A DNA stretch of 64,000 bases. Origin: Planococcus citri. Its lineage: Eukaryota > Arthropoda > Insecta > Hemiptera > Pseudococcidae. Positions 1-13,770 of the stretch are shown here, in pieces. Each line of letters begins with the position of its first letter. The stretch's first letter is position 1. Where the stretch lies: assembly GCF_950023065.1 (NCBI RefSeq), contig NC_088681.1, forward strand, positions 1,736,001-1,800,000, given 5' to 3'. The translations under genes and the position numbers were made by a program. The notes under the pieces are model-generated. The model made no database searches. It was not told the DNA's origin and was given only the letters and a program-made list of their open reading frames with translations.

Positions 1-2059
1 GAATTAAAATGAAAAATGAACGAGAAACCAATTCCAGGAAATATTATCTGCACGTTGCTTTTTTCGCTCATGCTATGTACGATTTCAGCTGATTCATCAT
101 AAATACACGTTAAGACGACGACGACGACGTATTCGAATCGTTTGAAAAAATTCCAAGCATCTGCAAGGCGAAGAGGCAAGTAGAACATCTCAAATACCAA
201 ACACAATGGACGAATGCACGCAGACAGAATGAGGTTGAAAGGTGTGGGTGAGTCAGGGGGGTTGGTAATCATGAACAATACACCAGCAGAAGCAGAACTG
301 CTACACATGCGGTATTTATAAATACAATTAGACACGATCTATGCAGAATTTCAATCACGTAGATTTACATTCTGATAATATAGACAGAGACACCTTTATT
401 CATTCATTGTGCCAATTTTTTCATTTTCAAAATCATCTCGCTCGTCGCTTCCCTTGTCGTGTTATACGATGAAAAAAAACGCAGATAAGCCCAGATTTAT
501 TTTTTTTTGTTCACAGAATCTCTCATTTCGAAACTCGCGGATATAACTTTTATTTCTTTCCATTTTATTCGAAAATTTCAAACGTACTCGTATTAGGTAT
601 TTGAGCGTTGGATACGAAAAAAGTAGGTACACATAGATCGTAAATCACACTTACATTCTACACCAAAATTTCAACCTGTACGAAATATGTGTGTGTTTTT
701 CATTTAGACGATAATGATAAAAAGCAATAAATCCTAGTTCTACGAGTAGGTACTGCACGAAACTCTAGGCTTTCATATATATCTACTCGTTCGTATATAT
801 GTGCGAACTCATCATCATCATATCGTATATACCAGAACTATAGATGCAATCGCACCTATCCGCATCACCTTCCATACTCGGTAGTTCAGTGGTAGGTAAT
901 ACACATGTACATCATTACACCTTGAACAAACATTTAAATTTGAAAAAAAAAACATGTTGAATAGGAATTAGGAGCAGGTACGAGTAGGTAAGGTACATGT
1001 GCGAATGTCTACATAGGTATACTCGTATTATCGCATATTCCATACTTTGCAACTATATAAATACACGACGACGATACTTTCACTGAACACATAGCGCACT
1101 GGTAAACATTAATACATACAAGTATATCGTATACTCGACTATTATTTCTATTGTAACTGAGCAGACGTATAAAAACCTGCTAGTGCTGTAGTGTAGGTAC
1201 TAGGTACGGGTACTCGTATACCTATAATGTATGTGTATCCATTACAATACACTATATAGCAATAGGTACCTTGCCCAGCAATGCTATATGCGGTAAAGAG
1301 AGCGGGTCAGCATGGTGATATTCATTACAGAGTCATATGTGCAAATAAATATAACCGCAACGCACACACTAGTATGCTTGATTGGAGACTACTGGTAATA
1401 GATACATGTGACTGTGTACCGATAAAGATGTTCGCTGCCATCTCACATTCATTACAGTGATTTCTCTCTCTTTGTATTATACAGATACCAGGTTACCAAT
1501 CTACTATTCGATAGGCTATCTATCTTCCTACACGTACAATACCACACGAGACACTCACGACAGAATAATTGACGTCTTGTGGAAGCTTTGCACAATGTTA
1601 ATGCTAGAAGTGAGCTTTGAAGACCAGAGGAAAATTGCAACACGATTATATCGAAACATTTTCAAAATGTTGCATTTTTATTTTCAAAGTGTCTAACAGA
1701 GCAATACGAAAAGCTGGGCATTTTTTTCGAATTATTTAAATTGGCAGGAGGAATCAGAACTTTTAAAAATGCAAAATTCTTGAAGAAAATGGAATTGTTT
1801 GATGGAATCAAATGGAAAGTAGTAAATTAACTAAAAATAAATCACCATGCACAAACAAAATTTTCAGGGGAAAAGTGCATTTTTCGATTTTGACGAGTAA
1901 TTAATTTTCTAAAATCTTTTGAGCTAAAAAAAATCAGAAATGTTATCACTACTGTTTTACTACTTTCACTAATTGTAGACATCCTTATCTGTGACCTCCC
2001 CCCCCCCTCCCCACAAACCAACATCGATTAAAAATGGTTTCAAACCGCTTTCAGCATTT
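1..2059. other. Unique AT-rich non-coding DNA
   Basis: I see no convincing gene. The stretch holds a short ACG trinucleotide run near 115-130 and scattered GTAGGTAC and ACTCGTAT words that recur throughout the window. The short open frames around 1450-1700 overlap on both strands and show no recognisable protein. Confidence 0.6.
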
Positions 2060-2659
2060 CTTAGAGTTTCCAGCAGATTTTGGAAAACTGAAATGTCCAC
2101 AAAATTTTATTCAAGAAGAAGTTGAAAAGCTAAAATTTACTTCACATCCTAATTCTAAGATGTTGAATAGACTGGGAGGTGGTTCAAAGTCTTTCTGTAG
2201 CCTTTAGTAATATTTTCAGAATTTCAGATATTCAAACAGGGTGAAAAAAACGTCCAAGAAAACTTCAACACGAATAAACGTGATTTTTCATTTATTTTAT
2301 TTGAAATTATACTCGCTTCAACCTTTTAGGTTATTTCGTGAGTTCAAAAATACATACCTAATAATTTAAACTATGAATTTATACAATTTTGTGTCTGAAA
2401 GATAATGTGCCTCAGTTTACGTTCTATTCAGATTTTCGATGACTTTAGGCTATTTTGAACCCCCACCCCCACCCCACCCCCTCAAACAAACAAAAAAACA
2501 TAAAATCTGTCGAAATGAAAACATACCTTTTTTATTTACAACTGTGCAGAAACCGATTTCAGAAAAATGACGTGTAATTAGTCGAATGGGTCGTTAACTA
2601 GTACAATTAATTACTCGTACTTTTAAACGCGCTAAAGTGAATTTTCAATATATTTTTTG

Positions 2660-2920
2660 AAAATCTGGAATTTCCAAAATATTGCTGGAGATTCCAGGAC
2701 AGCTCAAAACGTCTCAAAACTGTTTCCAATCGATTTGGAGGGTCAAAAATAGGATATAAACCAAATTTCAGCTTTCTTGGTCGATATGTTAAAATTTTGA
2801 TTTTTTACCATTTTTTAGTCCAAAGATTTTTTAAAAATTCACTGAAAATCGAAAAATGCACCACATCAATCGAAATTTTGTCTGGTGATGAATTTTTGCA
2901 TGTCCATTGCCCCTTCGATT
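2660..2920 (-). repeat. Diverged fragment of the foldback element family
   Basis: The block contains the same ordered sequence as the full copy at 24191-25761: a segment about lateral CAAAACG, then CCAATCGATTTGG, an 'aaatttcagctttcttggt' block, and the segment ending near 'ggtgatgaattttt'. A shorter related patch lies at about 2060-2150. Both ends of the element are missing, so this is an old, truncated copy. Confidence 0.6.
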
Positions 2921-4390
2921 CAGCTAGCCCTGTCTTCATTAGTACAGAAACGTATTCCCCCCCCCCACCAAGTTGAACAAGTGGAAAAAACATTTTGAAA
3001 ATCCAATTTACGATACTCAGCAATTTTTTATTTCTGTATTGGAATTATTTCAATTTTATGGATTTCTTAAATAACAATTTTTTAAAGAAAATCGCTTCCC
3101 TCGTCCCCCTCCCCAAACAGAAAAGTACAGAAATTTTTTTTTTGGAAATCCCATTTTCAGAGTGTCTACAGAAACCAAAAAAGCAAATTTCTTGTTTTTT
3201 TCTCGCTTTCAAATATGAAATTTTGTCCCTCCCCCCAGTTTTCTCTAAAAAATATATTTGATGAAGCAAGAAAATAAAAAATCGACATTTTGGGTAATTT
3301 CCCGAAAATCTTTCATAATGAATGAATATTTTATCGAAACGAAGGTAAACTACTGCTCAAGCGAGCAAAAATCTTTCGAATTTTTTTTTGAAAAATCAGT
3401 GGTTTTGTTTTAAAAAAAAATAGAAAATTCACACTTTTCAAAGGATGATTTAGATGCTACGAATGTTTCTGGAATTTTTCAATTCAATTTTTGAATTCTG
3501 TAAAGTTTTATCCGAGCGAAGCGAGGGCAAAAGCTTTGGAAATTTTGTAATTCGAAAAGTAGAAACATCAATAATTTAAATGAAAGGATTCGACTTTTCA
3601 GATCTCCACATTTTTCAAAATTGGTGGGATAACTTCAATTTTTCAGAAATTTTTTATGTGAATTTTTTGGAAATTTTTTTGCTTTTCGAAGAAATTTCTA
3701 TACTATTTTCTTGCTTTCTTGCCACCCATGTCAATTACTCGTCTTTTTCTCACTTTCTTGCTATTTTCTTGCCAGTAGACACTCTTTGATTTCTGTGCCT
3801 GAATTTCGTTTATGTAACTCCATTCCAAGAAGAAACTTCCTTCGGTCTCTCAAGAAGTGCTACAAGAAGCTCCATACAAGGTGACTAATCTTGTTCGGAG
3901 AAGGTGAGTTTTTTCTTGAAAATCTCGTTATTTGGAAGGATTTTGACCATTAATAAACATCGAACAATATTCAAAAACCATGCTTGATTTTTGATTTCTT
4001 TTGATTTTATCCAATTTTGGAGGCTCCGCCTCCAATTTTGGAGGCTCCGCGTACAAAGTATAAAACATTTTTTGACAGACTAAAGAAGGATTTTTTCTCG
4101 AAAAATGGCTTATAAGTAAAGAATCATTTTTCTTGAAAAGGGTGTTATTTCGAAAAATTCCGACACAAAAATGGGAAATTTTCAAACATTTGTCACCAAT
4201 TTCGATTTACATATGTATTTTTTTGTCGGAAAAGGGAGCTGATTACTCGAACTGAACTTTGTAAAAAAAGGGAAGGACCAACCAGTCTCATCACATTTCT
4301 TTCCAGATTTTTGGCACCAGTTTTTGAAAATATCAACCACATGTCTGCGAACCACAACGATCACTCTTGCACTTCAAGAATACGTAGGTA
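2921..4390. other. AT-rich low-complexity DNA, no gene seen
   Basis: Poly-T and poly-A rich sequence with short diverged repeats. The only notable motif is a doubled 'ccaattttggaggctccg' at about 4013-4050. The frames here read as phenylalanine- and lysine-rich low-complexity peptides, which is what AT-rich DNA gives by chance. Confidence 0.5.
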
Positions 4391-5324
4391 TTAGGTGATA
4401 AGTAAGCCAATTAACAATACGAGTAGAAATACTAATACACCAAACCAAAATTACCACACCACATAACCAATTGAGCATTCATCGGTCGATGTTAATTTTC
4501 ACACTTCGCATTTCTCACAAATCTCGAACATAGACACAGGTAGGCAGATTTAGTGCTCGAAGAAACCATCGCAGATGACGTTGATCGGCATCTACGTCTC
4601 TACGTCGTCGCCTACCCGATCTTCTCCCCTTCGTACACTCATTTTCACCAACACACAATCGCAACATGACACTCTGGCGATACAATGTAAATGACAATGA
4701 CGCAAACACCACCTACGAGTACATTTCACGTGACAACACCAGGAGGCTCTAAGCAGCCGGAGAAAATTTTCGTAGCTAGTTAACATCGCCGTTTCACGAG
4801 CCCTAGTCTACAGTCCAAACACCAAAAAGTGCTCTAGAAACCGAAAACAGTTCGATTTTTTGGGGGACAAAAAAAAGAGTTGGCATTTCGTTAGTATCTT
4901 ATTAACGTTCAAGAAAATGGACATTTCGGATTTTTTGACTGGCACAATAGGGAGCTGGAGCCTCAAAACCCCCATTTTTCGAAGTTGGCGGGGGACAAAA
5001 ATTTTTTTTTTAATTTGGTAGAGGACACTCTCCCGAGTATAGATATATACTTTTTTTGAGTTGGATTCCGGCACAGTTGCGTTCCAGAGCTGCATAAAGG
5101 CAATTTTTTGCCAATTTTGGCACTTTTTCACATAAAAACGACTCTGTGGAAGCAATACGGCCTGGGGGACAAAAAATACGCACCTACATGATTGCATCCA
5201 TTCATCCCACGCTGATAGAGACCAACTTTGTGAAAAACGGCTGGCACAATGACCCGCAGTGAATTTTTAAAGTTACGCATCCGGGCCATTTCATTAAAAA
5301 AAATGGATGTATGCCATTTTGACA
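4391..5324. other. Unique non-coding DNA
   Basis: No gene recognised. An open frame of 129 codons on the minus strand (4808-5197) is low in complexity and matches no family I know. I treat it as a chance frame. Confidence 0.45.
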
Positions 5325-5800
5325 ACGTGACCGTGCGACCTATCAAAGTGGGTTAAAATTTCGCGAGAAAACCGAAAATCTCAATGAAAATTTTTTTTGA
5401 GCATCTCATTAAAATTTTGAGCTAAAAAATTGTATGAATCATTTCTCAATTAGGTACTTTCAGTCTGTTGTAACATGTGACCTATACAAAATGGTTAAAA
5501 TTTTGTGTGGAAACCGAAAATTTCAATGTAAATTTTTTTTGAGTGTCTCATGAAAATTTTGAGCTAAAAAAATTGCATGAATCATTTTTCAAGTACATAT
5601 GCCATCAGTCTGTTGTAACATGCGACCTATGCAAATGGGTTAAAATTTCGCATGGAAACCGAAAATTTCAATGTAAATTTTTTTTAAGAGTCTCATGAAA
5701 ATTTTGAACTAAAAAATTGCATGAATCATTTCCAAAGTACTTTCAAACTGTTGTAACAACCTAAGTATATGAAAGGGTTAAAATTTCGCGTGAAATATGT
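5325..5800. repeat. Tandem repeat, ~142-bp unit, about 3.3 copies
   Basis: Each unit contains a 'gggttaaaattt' block, an 'accgaaaatttcaatg' block, a 'catgaaaattttgagct' block and a 'cagtctgttgtaacatg' block in the same order. The TTAAAATTT landmark starts at 5353, 5495, 5640 and 5778, giving spacings of 142, 145 and 138 bp. The last copy is partial. Confidence 0.85.
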
Positions 5801-7595
5801 ACAAAGATTTGAATAGTTTTTTTTCATGTATAGAAAGCAAAGCTCAACAATTTTGAGCCCCATGAGTCACATTAATTTTTCACTATTTTTAATGAAGTAG
5901 CTACGTAATCCGACTTGTGATATAGGGTTGGAAATTCCATGTAAAACAACAAGATGTTGATGAAATTTGATTTTACTGATTTTCATAGATACCTAATATT
6001 TTCACTTTTATACTTATCATATTCCAAAAAATACCTACTAATTGTAGGAAAATGCAGACATAATGATTGTGTAAGTCAAAAGGTTGGCGATGAGGAATAG
6101 TTGGAGTAACGGATTATGCAATTCGTGCCTTTCTTGAGTGGTTCTTGTTCATCGACGTTCAGAGCATAAACGCTGTTTGGTAAAATAAAAGTTGTTGGCA
6201 TACCGAAAAAACAAATACGAGTACACCTAGTCTAGTAGGCAAGGAAAGGCAAGGCAAGGCACACAAGCATCATAATTCATAACCTACGATCTGGTTTCAA
6301 TTAGGTACACCTTCCATCGCATCGTATCGCATCGGGTTCGTATCCAAACGTATACCTACCTATACAAAATACAGGATGTCGACGCCATCGCCATCGACGC
6401 TGCTGCTGCTGTGTAAACGACCTTAATTACGCTCCACTGCATTCATAATCAGTCTATAGTTATTGGTAAATTATACAGATTAAGAAAACCGTTTATAGTA
6501 GTTCGCCTCTCTCGCTGCGCGCTCCGCGTCCAGAATCTTCTCTTTAATCGAATCGATTTTTTCATATCCGTTTCTCTGCTCCCCTCATCGTCGCTTCGTT
6601 CGTTCGTGTATCGCGGCTAATTTAACGTTGTAATTACCTCTGTAACGGCTCGATGAATATCATTCTTATTAATTTTCGGCGAACTCGACGATCGAGAGAG
6701 AAGAAACCAAACTATCGACATCGAGGTAGAAAAAATGTCATAGATACGCTTCACTTATGCGACGACGAGGCCGGTGAGGACAGTTTTAGTCACGGCTGCG
6801 ATGCGATCGCACCGAACTGGAACATCTTCCAACTAACATCTGTTTTCCTCCTCCCAAATCTTCCTTCCAAATACACGTTCGATTTTACCGTCAGCGTCAT
6901 CATCGATCAGGTCGAGCCATATACACAGCTTCTTTCATCTCGCCAAAAAAATTCCATATCGAGTTTAGATTCGGCGCGGCGCAACGTTTAAGACGAAAGA
7001 GCAGAAAAAGGGGGAAATAACTTATAGTAGGTATACTCGTAGTCGTATACATACACTTATCCTGTTCATCGACTCGACTTTTTCTCTTCTTCTTTTACGA
7101 CGACGACAATGTACAAATCGTCCGTAACGTAAAATAACTGATCCGTGACCGGTGCGGCGGCCCGCCGCGCGTCTTCGCTTCACCATACTATAATAGCCGA
7201 GTGACGCGACCAAGAAACCGTGGCGTGGTAACATCGCCATCGTATAAAAAGAGCAAAAAAGCCGTTTAGATTCGCTTCGTTGTTCATTTTCGCATTCGCA
7301 TTCGCGTAATTCTCCAAAACCTTACCGAACGACTCATGTCCATCGTCACTCTTCGCCCCATTCTAACGCATTTTTTCCGCCAAAAATCTCCTCGAGTGTG
7401 AAAATTTCATCCGTCTGTCTCTTCATCGCATCAATTCATATTTTAATTCAATCGCACGAATCAGTCTTAAGAGATCAGCGAGCAAGGTGGTCGTTAAATT
7501 GTACCCACCACGCAGACCCAGCCATCTCATCAGGAGGAGGAGGAGGAGGGAGAATTTATTCTAAACAAAATCATGTTACATATCAATGTAGTACA
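5801..7595. other. Unique DNA with a CpG-rich part at about 6480-7330
   Basis: The middle of this stretch is clearly richer in CpG than its surroundings (for example gcgctccgcg, gcggcgcaacg, ccgccgcgcg). That fits a promoter or first-exon neighbourhood in an insect genome, but I cannot identify a transcript. The 112-codon frame at 6653-6991 shows no family signature. Confidence 0.4.
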
Positions 7596-7599
7596 TATA

Positions 7600-9060
7600 T
7601 ATGTATTTGAAGAGCTCTGAAAAAAATGAAGAAAATCAAAATTTCAAAAGGTACAAAAAAATAATTGATAAATTTGCAAGTTTGACTGGTAAAAAAAAAA
7701 AAACAGTAAAAAATCAGAAGTTGATGACAATTGGGGCAAAAAGCACGTTCTTCAAAAAATGCTTCAATTGGAAGGGGGAAACAAGGGGAGAGGTGGTCAA
7801 AATTTGCCCAAGTCCAAATTCTCAAAATGCTAGCGAATTTTTTGCAGTTTTGGTTAAAAAAGACAATATTTGGCCAAAACAAGGCAAAAATTTGGAGCAG
7901 TTTTGGTAATAAAAGAGCCCGAGCGTTAAAGCTTTTAAGTACCTAATTCGGGCAACAAAAAAAAAAAAAAAAAAACACTTTTCTCCAAATTTCGGCAAGA
8001 AACAAGGCTTTGGTCCAGTTTTGATGAAAAAAAGCAAATTTTTCTGCAATTAAGGTAAAAAAAATTACTTGTACAGGAATGTTTTTCAAAACTTGTGTAA
8101 TTCCTTTTCAAAAAAAAAAATAGAACAGAAAAACTTTTCCCCAGTTTTGTCAAAAAAAAAATAATAATAATAAAAAAGCTTTTCTATAATTTTGACAAAA
8201 AACGAGACTTTTTCAATTTTTGGAAAAAAAAAACAAACAATAGCAAAAACTTTCTTGCAAATTTCCAAGATTTTCACAACAATTTTGGTAAAAACAGAAA
8301 TTTTTTGGCACATTTATACGGAAAAAACATGAATTTTTTACAATTCTAGTTAAAAAAGACAAAATTCGTTACATTTGAAAAAAAACAAAGCAAAATTTTG
8401 ACGCAGTTTTGGCAAAAAAAAAAACATCGAAGTTTTTGAGTAAGTAATTCAAAAACTTTTCTCAAAATTTCGGCAAGAAACAAGACATTAGTCCAGTTTT
8501 GATAAAAAAAGAAAACTTTTTTGCTATTTTGGTAAAAAAAAAAAATACTTACTTCTACACTCTACAGGAATTTTGTTCAAAATTCGTGCAATTCTTGAAA
8601 AATAAAAATAGAAATGAAATTAAATAAAGCAAAATTCTCACCAGTTTTGACAAAAAAACAAACATCTTCCTAATTTTACCTCACCCCCCCCCCCCAAAAA
8701 AAAAAAAACTTCGAGTGCAATTTCAGCAAATCATACAAAACTGTATACTCCAATTTTGGCTGGAATTTTTTTTATTTTTTTGCATTTTTCGCAAAACCCA
8801 AGATTTTAACACCAATTTTAGCAAAAACGAAAATTTTTTCTCGTCAATTTGGGTAAAAAAAAATAGAAATAAAAAAATGACTTTTGTTGCAATTTTGATA
8901 AGACAAGTAAAGCTCTCACATAATTTTGGTAATGAGATTTTCGCAGCAACTTTGGCAACAAAAAAAAACGAAACTTTTTTGCAATTCTGAATTCTGATTA
9001 AAAACAAAACTTTAGTGAAACAGAAAAGTAAATCAAAATTAAACGTTTCGTCGCAAAGGT
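7600..9060. repeat. Degenerate low-complexity repeat of the 'ttttggcaaaaa' type
   Basis: A run of roughly 35-50 bp diverged units in which an 'aattttggcaaaaaa'-like core alternates with short spacers. Similar blocks lie at 18560-20262, 23330-24190, 29265-29440, 41400-42420 and 48780-49215. The open frames in it, on both strands, are translations of this repeat. Confidence 0.6.
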
Positions 9061-10725
9061 ACAACCAAAACTATAATAAAACTTCAAAATAATTTCTTAG
9101 CTTCAAACCGTTGTCAAGCAGTTGATAAAACGCACACCTCGAATGATATATTACCCACATTTGTATGTAATAAGCGTGAAAAAAAAATTCGCCACTTTTT
9201 ACAACGCTCATTACCAGGTAAAAAGTTCCACTGGTTATCGAACAACTTCAAAATCAAAACATTCCAAGAAAAATGCGAATAGTCGAAGGAAGGCAGGTGG
9301 GAAAAATGGAGATAATTTTTACTGCGAAAAATTCCGCGAAATGTTCACAAATCATGGTCGACTGCCATTCTCGAAAAAAATTGAAAATAGGTTAGGTCTA
9401 GTAACTTTTCAACGGCTGTGCGAACGAACAAAACATTCCTAAACATTTTAGTTCGATTTTTTTTCAGTTTGAATAATTGGATTACTTTCCAATCAGAAAT
9501 TAGGAATAAAAATCAGCAACCACAAACAAAACGAAAACGTTCTCGATACCTTTTTGAAGCCATTTTCAAACTAACAAGGCTACCTTCTCATTCCACACAC
9601 TTAATTTCGACGACAAGAGTGTACCAGTAGGTACCACAAACCCTTCATTCAGCAAGCTCGAAGCTAGGTCAACAAACCCGTCAATCCCAATCGAGCAATT
9701 TAAAAGCTTACTAAATCCTTCACATTTATCTACACCACTTTAGCAGCGCGAAGAAAAAGAAGAAGAAAAAAAAACCACCTTCGAAACCTTGATAAAAACC
9801 TCAACACGAACTCGCCTATCACCTCATTAATCACAATCTCCTATTTCAACGCGTTATAGCTCGCAAAGCTCTCGACACGTTAACGTTGGCAATATTTTTT
9901 TCTCTCTTTCTCACACACACACGCAGCTCGCAGTACTTAAAACACCATCTAACAAGATTATTTGATAAAATACTCAGCCATTAAGTAGGTACCTATACCT
10001 ATATTACTCGCAGATGCGAGCAATTCAAAATTAAACCAATTGTAAACGTTGCAATCTCCACGAGTTACACATTACCAAATAGTTCAAACAATTCTTATCA
10101 CCAAGGCGAACAATTAAAACAAATATTTTATCACCGTATGGTATACTATGTGTCGACAACACAGAAAAAAAATATAAAAGAAAGCCGTTTCGACTCGATA
10201 AGGCCAAAAATAGTAGACCAAACAATTTGTACGATTTTCATACACCACAGTCCCACAGGTCACAACGCTTCGCATGCCAACGTGAGCATTTTACACACTA
10301 TGGCTTAAGTATTCCAATATGCGTACCAATTTTTTTTCACGCGATAATGGTTTTCCCACAGCATTTTGATATTTGCCAGAATTGCATTATTACGAACACA
10401 CTATAATCAATAACTGATTACTCAACCAACGACGAAAGTACCTTTTCAAGAATATAGCCTTATCTTTTCCAAGTCGTAACCGGCTTCGTAGCTCGATTTA
10501 ATAATCAAACGAGGTATACAATCGATACTCTATCTGTTTTGAAATATTTCACTTTCCACTCAAACAATGGCTTTTTCCACTTCACATGATCACGATAATA
10601 CAAACTTTCCAAAACATCAACATCGTCATTTTTTTGCAGATTTTACTCGTTATTTCTAGTCATTTCAACATCTCACTGAAAAATAATTGAAATTTTGAAA
10701 AATTTTCCATTTACGACATTCTTAA
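9061..10725. other. Unique non-coding DNA
   Basis: No gene, RNA or mobile element recognised. The 106-codon frame at 9122-9442 is lysine-rich and matches nothing I know. Confidence 0.45.
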
Positions 10726-10879
10726 AATAAATGAGTCCTAGGGGGGGGGGGGGGTCAAAAAATTTGTATCAAGTTGAACGTGGATTCTGGCAGCAGACAA
10801 ACAAACGCAAGCAGATGTGGAACACGAAATGTTCGACTCAAGACTCGTCTCTTCACCTCAGAAGTCCTCTTCCCTCCCC

Positions 10880-12016
10880 CCCCCCAGAAGGTGCAGGTGA
10901 ATTTCAAGTCATTTTGGATCCTCCAGCGACTTTTTGAAAATTCCTAAAGCGTCCAGCAGATTTTTGAAACTTTAAATTTTCACAAAATTTCATCAAATGG
11001 AGATGGAAAGATGAAATTTACTCTACCTCCAATTTTAACACCCTCTGAAAACGACTTCTGGTAGATTTCAAATTATTTTAGAGTATCCAACGACTTTTTT
11101 GAAAATTACTGGAGCCTCCAGTAGATTGTTGAAACTTGAAATTTCCCCAAAATATCATCAAACTAAGGTGGAGAGTCGAAATTCACTCTGCAAACTAATT
11201 TCAATACGCTACGAAGTTGACTGCTGGTGAATTTCAAGTCGTATTGGAGCCTCCAGCAACTTTTTGAAAGGTTGTACAACGTTTTTTTGGAAAATTGAAA
11301 TTTCCTAAAAGTAGCTGGAAGCTTCAAAACCATTTGAAACCACCATGTAGTCTACGAAGTAAATTTCAGCTTGCAAACTCCATTTGATGAATTAATGCTG
11401 GGGAAATTTCAAGTTTCAAAAATCTACTGGGGGCTCCAGTAATTTTCAAAAAAGTCGCTGGAGGCCGTAAAATTACTTGAGCCCACCTGAAGTCGTCTTC
11501 AGAAGGTGTTAAAATTGGAGTGTAGACTAAATTTCAGCTTTCCATCTCCATTTGATGAAATTTTGTGAAAATTTAAAGTTTCAAAAATCCGCTGGAGGCT
11601 TTAGAAATTTTCAAAAAGTCGCTGGAGGATCCAAAACGGCTTGAAATTCACCTATAGTACTTCGTAGCGCATTGAAATTAGTTTTTACAATAAATTTCAG
11701 CTTTACAACTCCAATTTGATGGAATTTTGTGGGAATTTCGAGTTTCAAAAATCTGCCGGAGGCTCCAGAACTACTCAAAACGGGTTGAAACCGTTTCCAA
11801 TCGATTTGGCATGTCGAAAATAGGGTATATCGCAAATTTCAGCTTTCTTGGTCAATTTGGTAAAATTTTGATTTTTTCCCTCATTTTTGGCCTAAATTGG
11901 ATTTTTAAAAATTCACCAAAAATCGAAAAAGACACTTCAGCACTTGAAATTTTGACAGGTGATGAATTTCGGCGAGAGAGGGGGTGCAATTACTCCTATT
12001 GTCATATGCCGGACTA
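10880..12016. mobile_element. Truncated copy of the large foldback element
   Basis: The right end is intact and reads as the reverse complement of TAGTCCGGCATATGACAATA, followed inward by the G-rich tract and the body seen in the full copy at 24191-25761. The inner part is an inverted repeat with its centre near 11.27 kb: the 'ttttaacaccctctga' block at about 11035 faces its complement at about 11500. The left arm stops at about 10880 and lacks the terminal sequence. No protein is needed to explain the short mirrored frames. Confidence 0.75.
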
Positions 12017-13770
12017 TTATGTATATAAAAAACCGACTTAGAATCCGATTCGAGAAAAATTTTCAACAATTTGACATTTCTCTGGCAATAAAACGTGGAT
12101 TTAAATTTTTAGGATGACTCGGAAAACGAATCATTCGAAAATTTGAGGCGCCCTGAAGGCTGTACGAAGAGTTTACACAACAGAAATGATGTGGACCAAA
12201 ATTGTGAAAAATTAAATTTCCAATTCGCAGAAATTCTGAACAAAAGGACCTTTTCACAAAAATTATAAAATCAAGCATCATTTTCGCTTCATTTTCAAAA
12301 AAAAAAAATTCAAATTTTGAAATTTGAAATGAAATAGAGTGAAATACTCAAACAGGGTATCTAGCTAACTTTTAAAACTCAAAAAAAAAGACTGGACCTG
12401 TGAGTTTTTGTCTACTTGGATTTCAAAAACAAAAAAAATTGTGTACTTACCTATACTTACTGACAGATTGTTACCAAAATTACAAATTTCATGAGAAAAA
12501 AGTGACCACCGCACTTACTAGTGAAAAAGCGATTATTACAGGTTAGCAAAATGTAGCTATTTTAAATAAAAAATCAAAAGAATTAAATTCATTTCAATTT
12601 TAAAAAATGATATTTTTCGCGGAAAATGAAAACTTCTAGTGGAAAAAATGCAGTTTTTAGTGAAGAAGTCTAAATTATTGGTAAACAAAGACTGGCCATT
12701 TCTGTGGTAGGAGGGAGGAAGGGAGGGAGAGAGGGAAAGGGAGGATTATTTTTGGTGAAAAAAAAAAACAGCTATCAATTTGTTGGCGAAAGAAGTATTG
12801 ATAAATGATTTGGAGGGGGGGAGGGGGCAAAAAAATGAGAAATTTCATTTCAGTGGTAAAACATTATACATATTTTTAGTAAACAATAAAAAAATAATAA
12901 AACTTTCAGAATTCAAGATTTTACATTCAAAGACAAAAATGTAAAACTGTCAAGTTTTTGTTGGAATTTTTTTTTTGACAAATGCATGACTTGCATGAAC
13001 CTGTTGTCTGCTGAACACTATGTCAAAACCTTGAGGCGTCTTGGAGGTTGAACGAAGGATTTCTCGACAAAAATAATCATCAAATCACTAATCAATAATA
13101 AATGAAATTTTCTGTCTTCCAAGTTCGATGGATTTTCCCTGCAAGATGTTTCTTTTTTGTTGAAAATTTGAAATAGCGTTGTTCGAAACTTTGAGGCGCC
13201 CTGTAGATTGAACGAAAGATTTCTCGACAAAAATGATTACAGGGACTCGACATTGAAATAATTTTAGTCATTGGAACATAATTTATTTCCAATCGGGAAG
13301 CTTTATTTCCACAATATTCGCGAAAAATTTTCGTAGACCTTCATTATCATTAATTCAGCAAAAAACAACAAATTCTGAAATTTTCTGAAGCATGCTCGAA
13401 ACTTGAAGTTGTCTTTGAGGCTGAATGAGGTCCTTCGAAAAAAAATCATATTTACAAAAATTCGTAGAAAATCAAATTTTCAATCGTTTCTGTTTCGTTT
13501 TTTTTTTTTTTTTTTTTTTTCTAGAACGAGGCTTCACTTCCACGAAACTCGCAAACCATTGCAAAAAATTATCAAAATTGAAACAGGGTGCTTGTAAAGT
13601 TGCAACTTTCAGGCGTTTAGAAGATCAAAAGAAAGGAATTTTCACAAAAATGATAAGAACCCCCCCCCCCCCCCGTGGTAGAAAATCAACTTTTCATTTT
13701 CTAGATTCGATAGAATTTTTTTCAAGGAGCCTCGAGCCTCCATTTTCGAAATATTCACGAAAAACTTGAA
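12017..13770. repeat. Diverged repeat containing a 'ttgaggcgccctg' landmark, with low-complexity tracts
   Basis: A block with 'ttgaggcg', 'gaacgaa', 'ttctcgacaaaaatgat' and 'aaaatttt' elements in order recurs at about 12143, 13031, 13190 and more weakly at about 13407 and 13602. Copies are much diverged and irregularly spaced. G-rich tracts at about 12710-12830 and a C run at about 13660 lie between them. Confidence 0.5.
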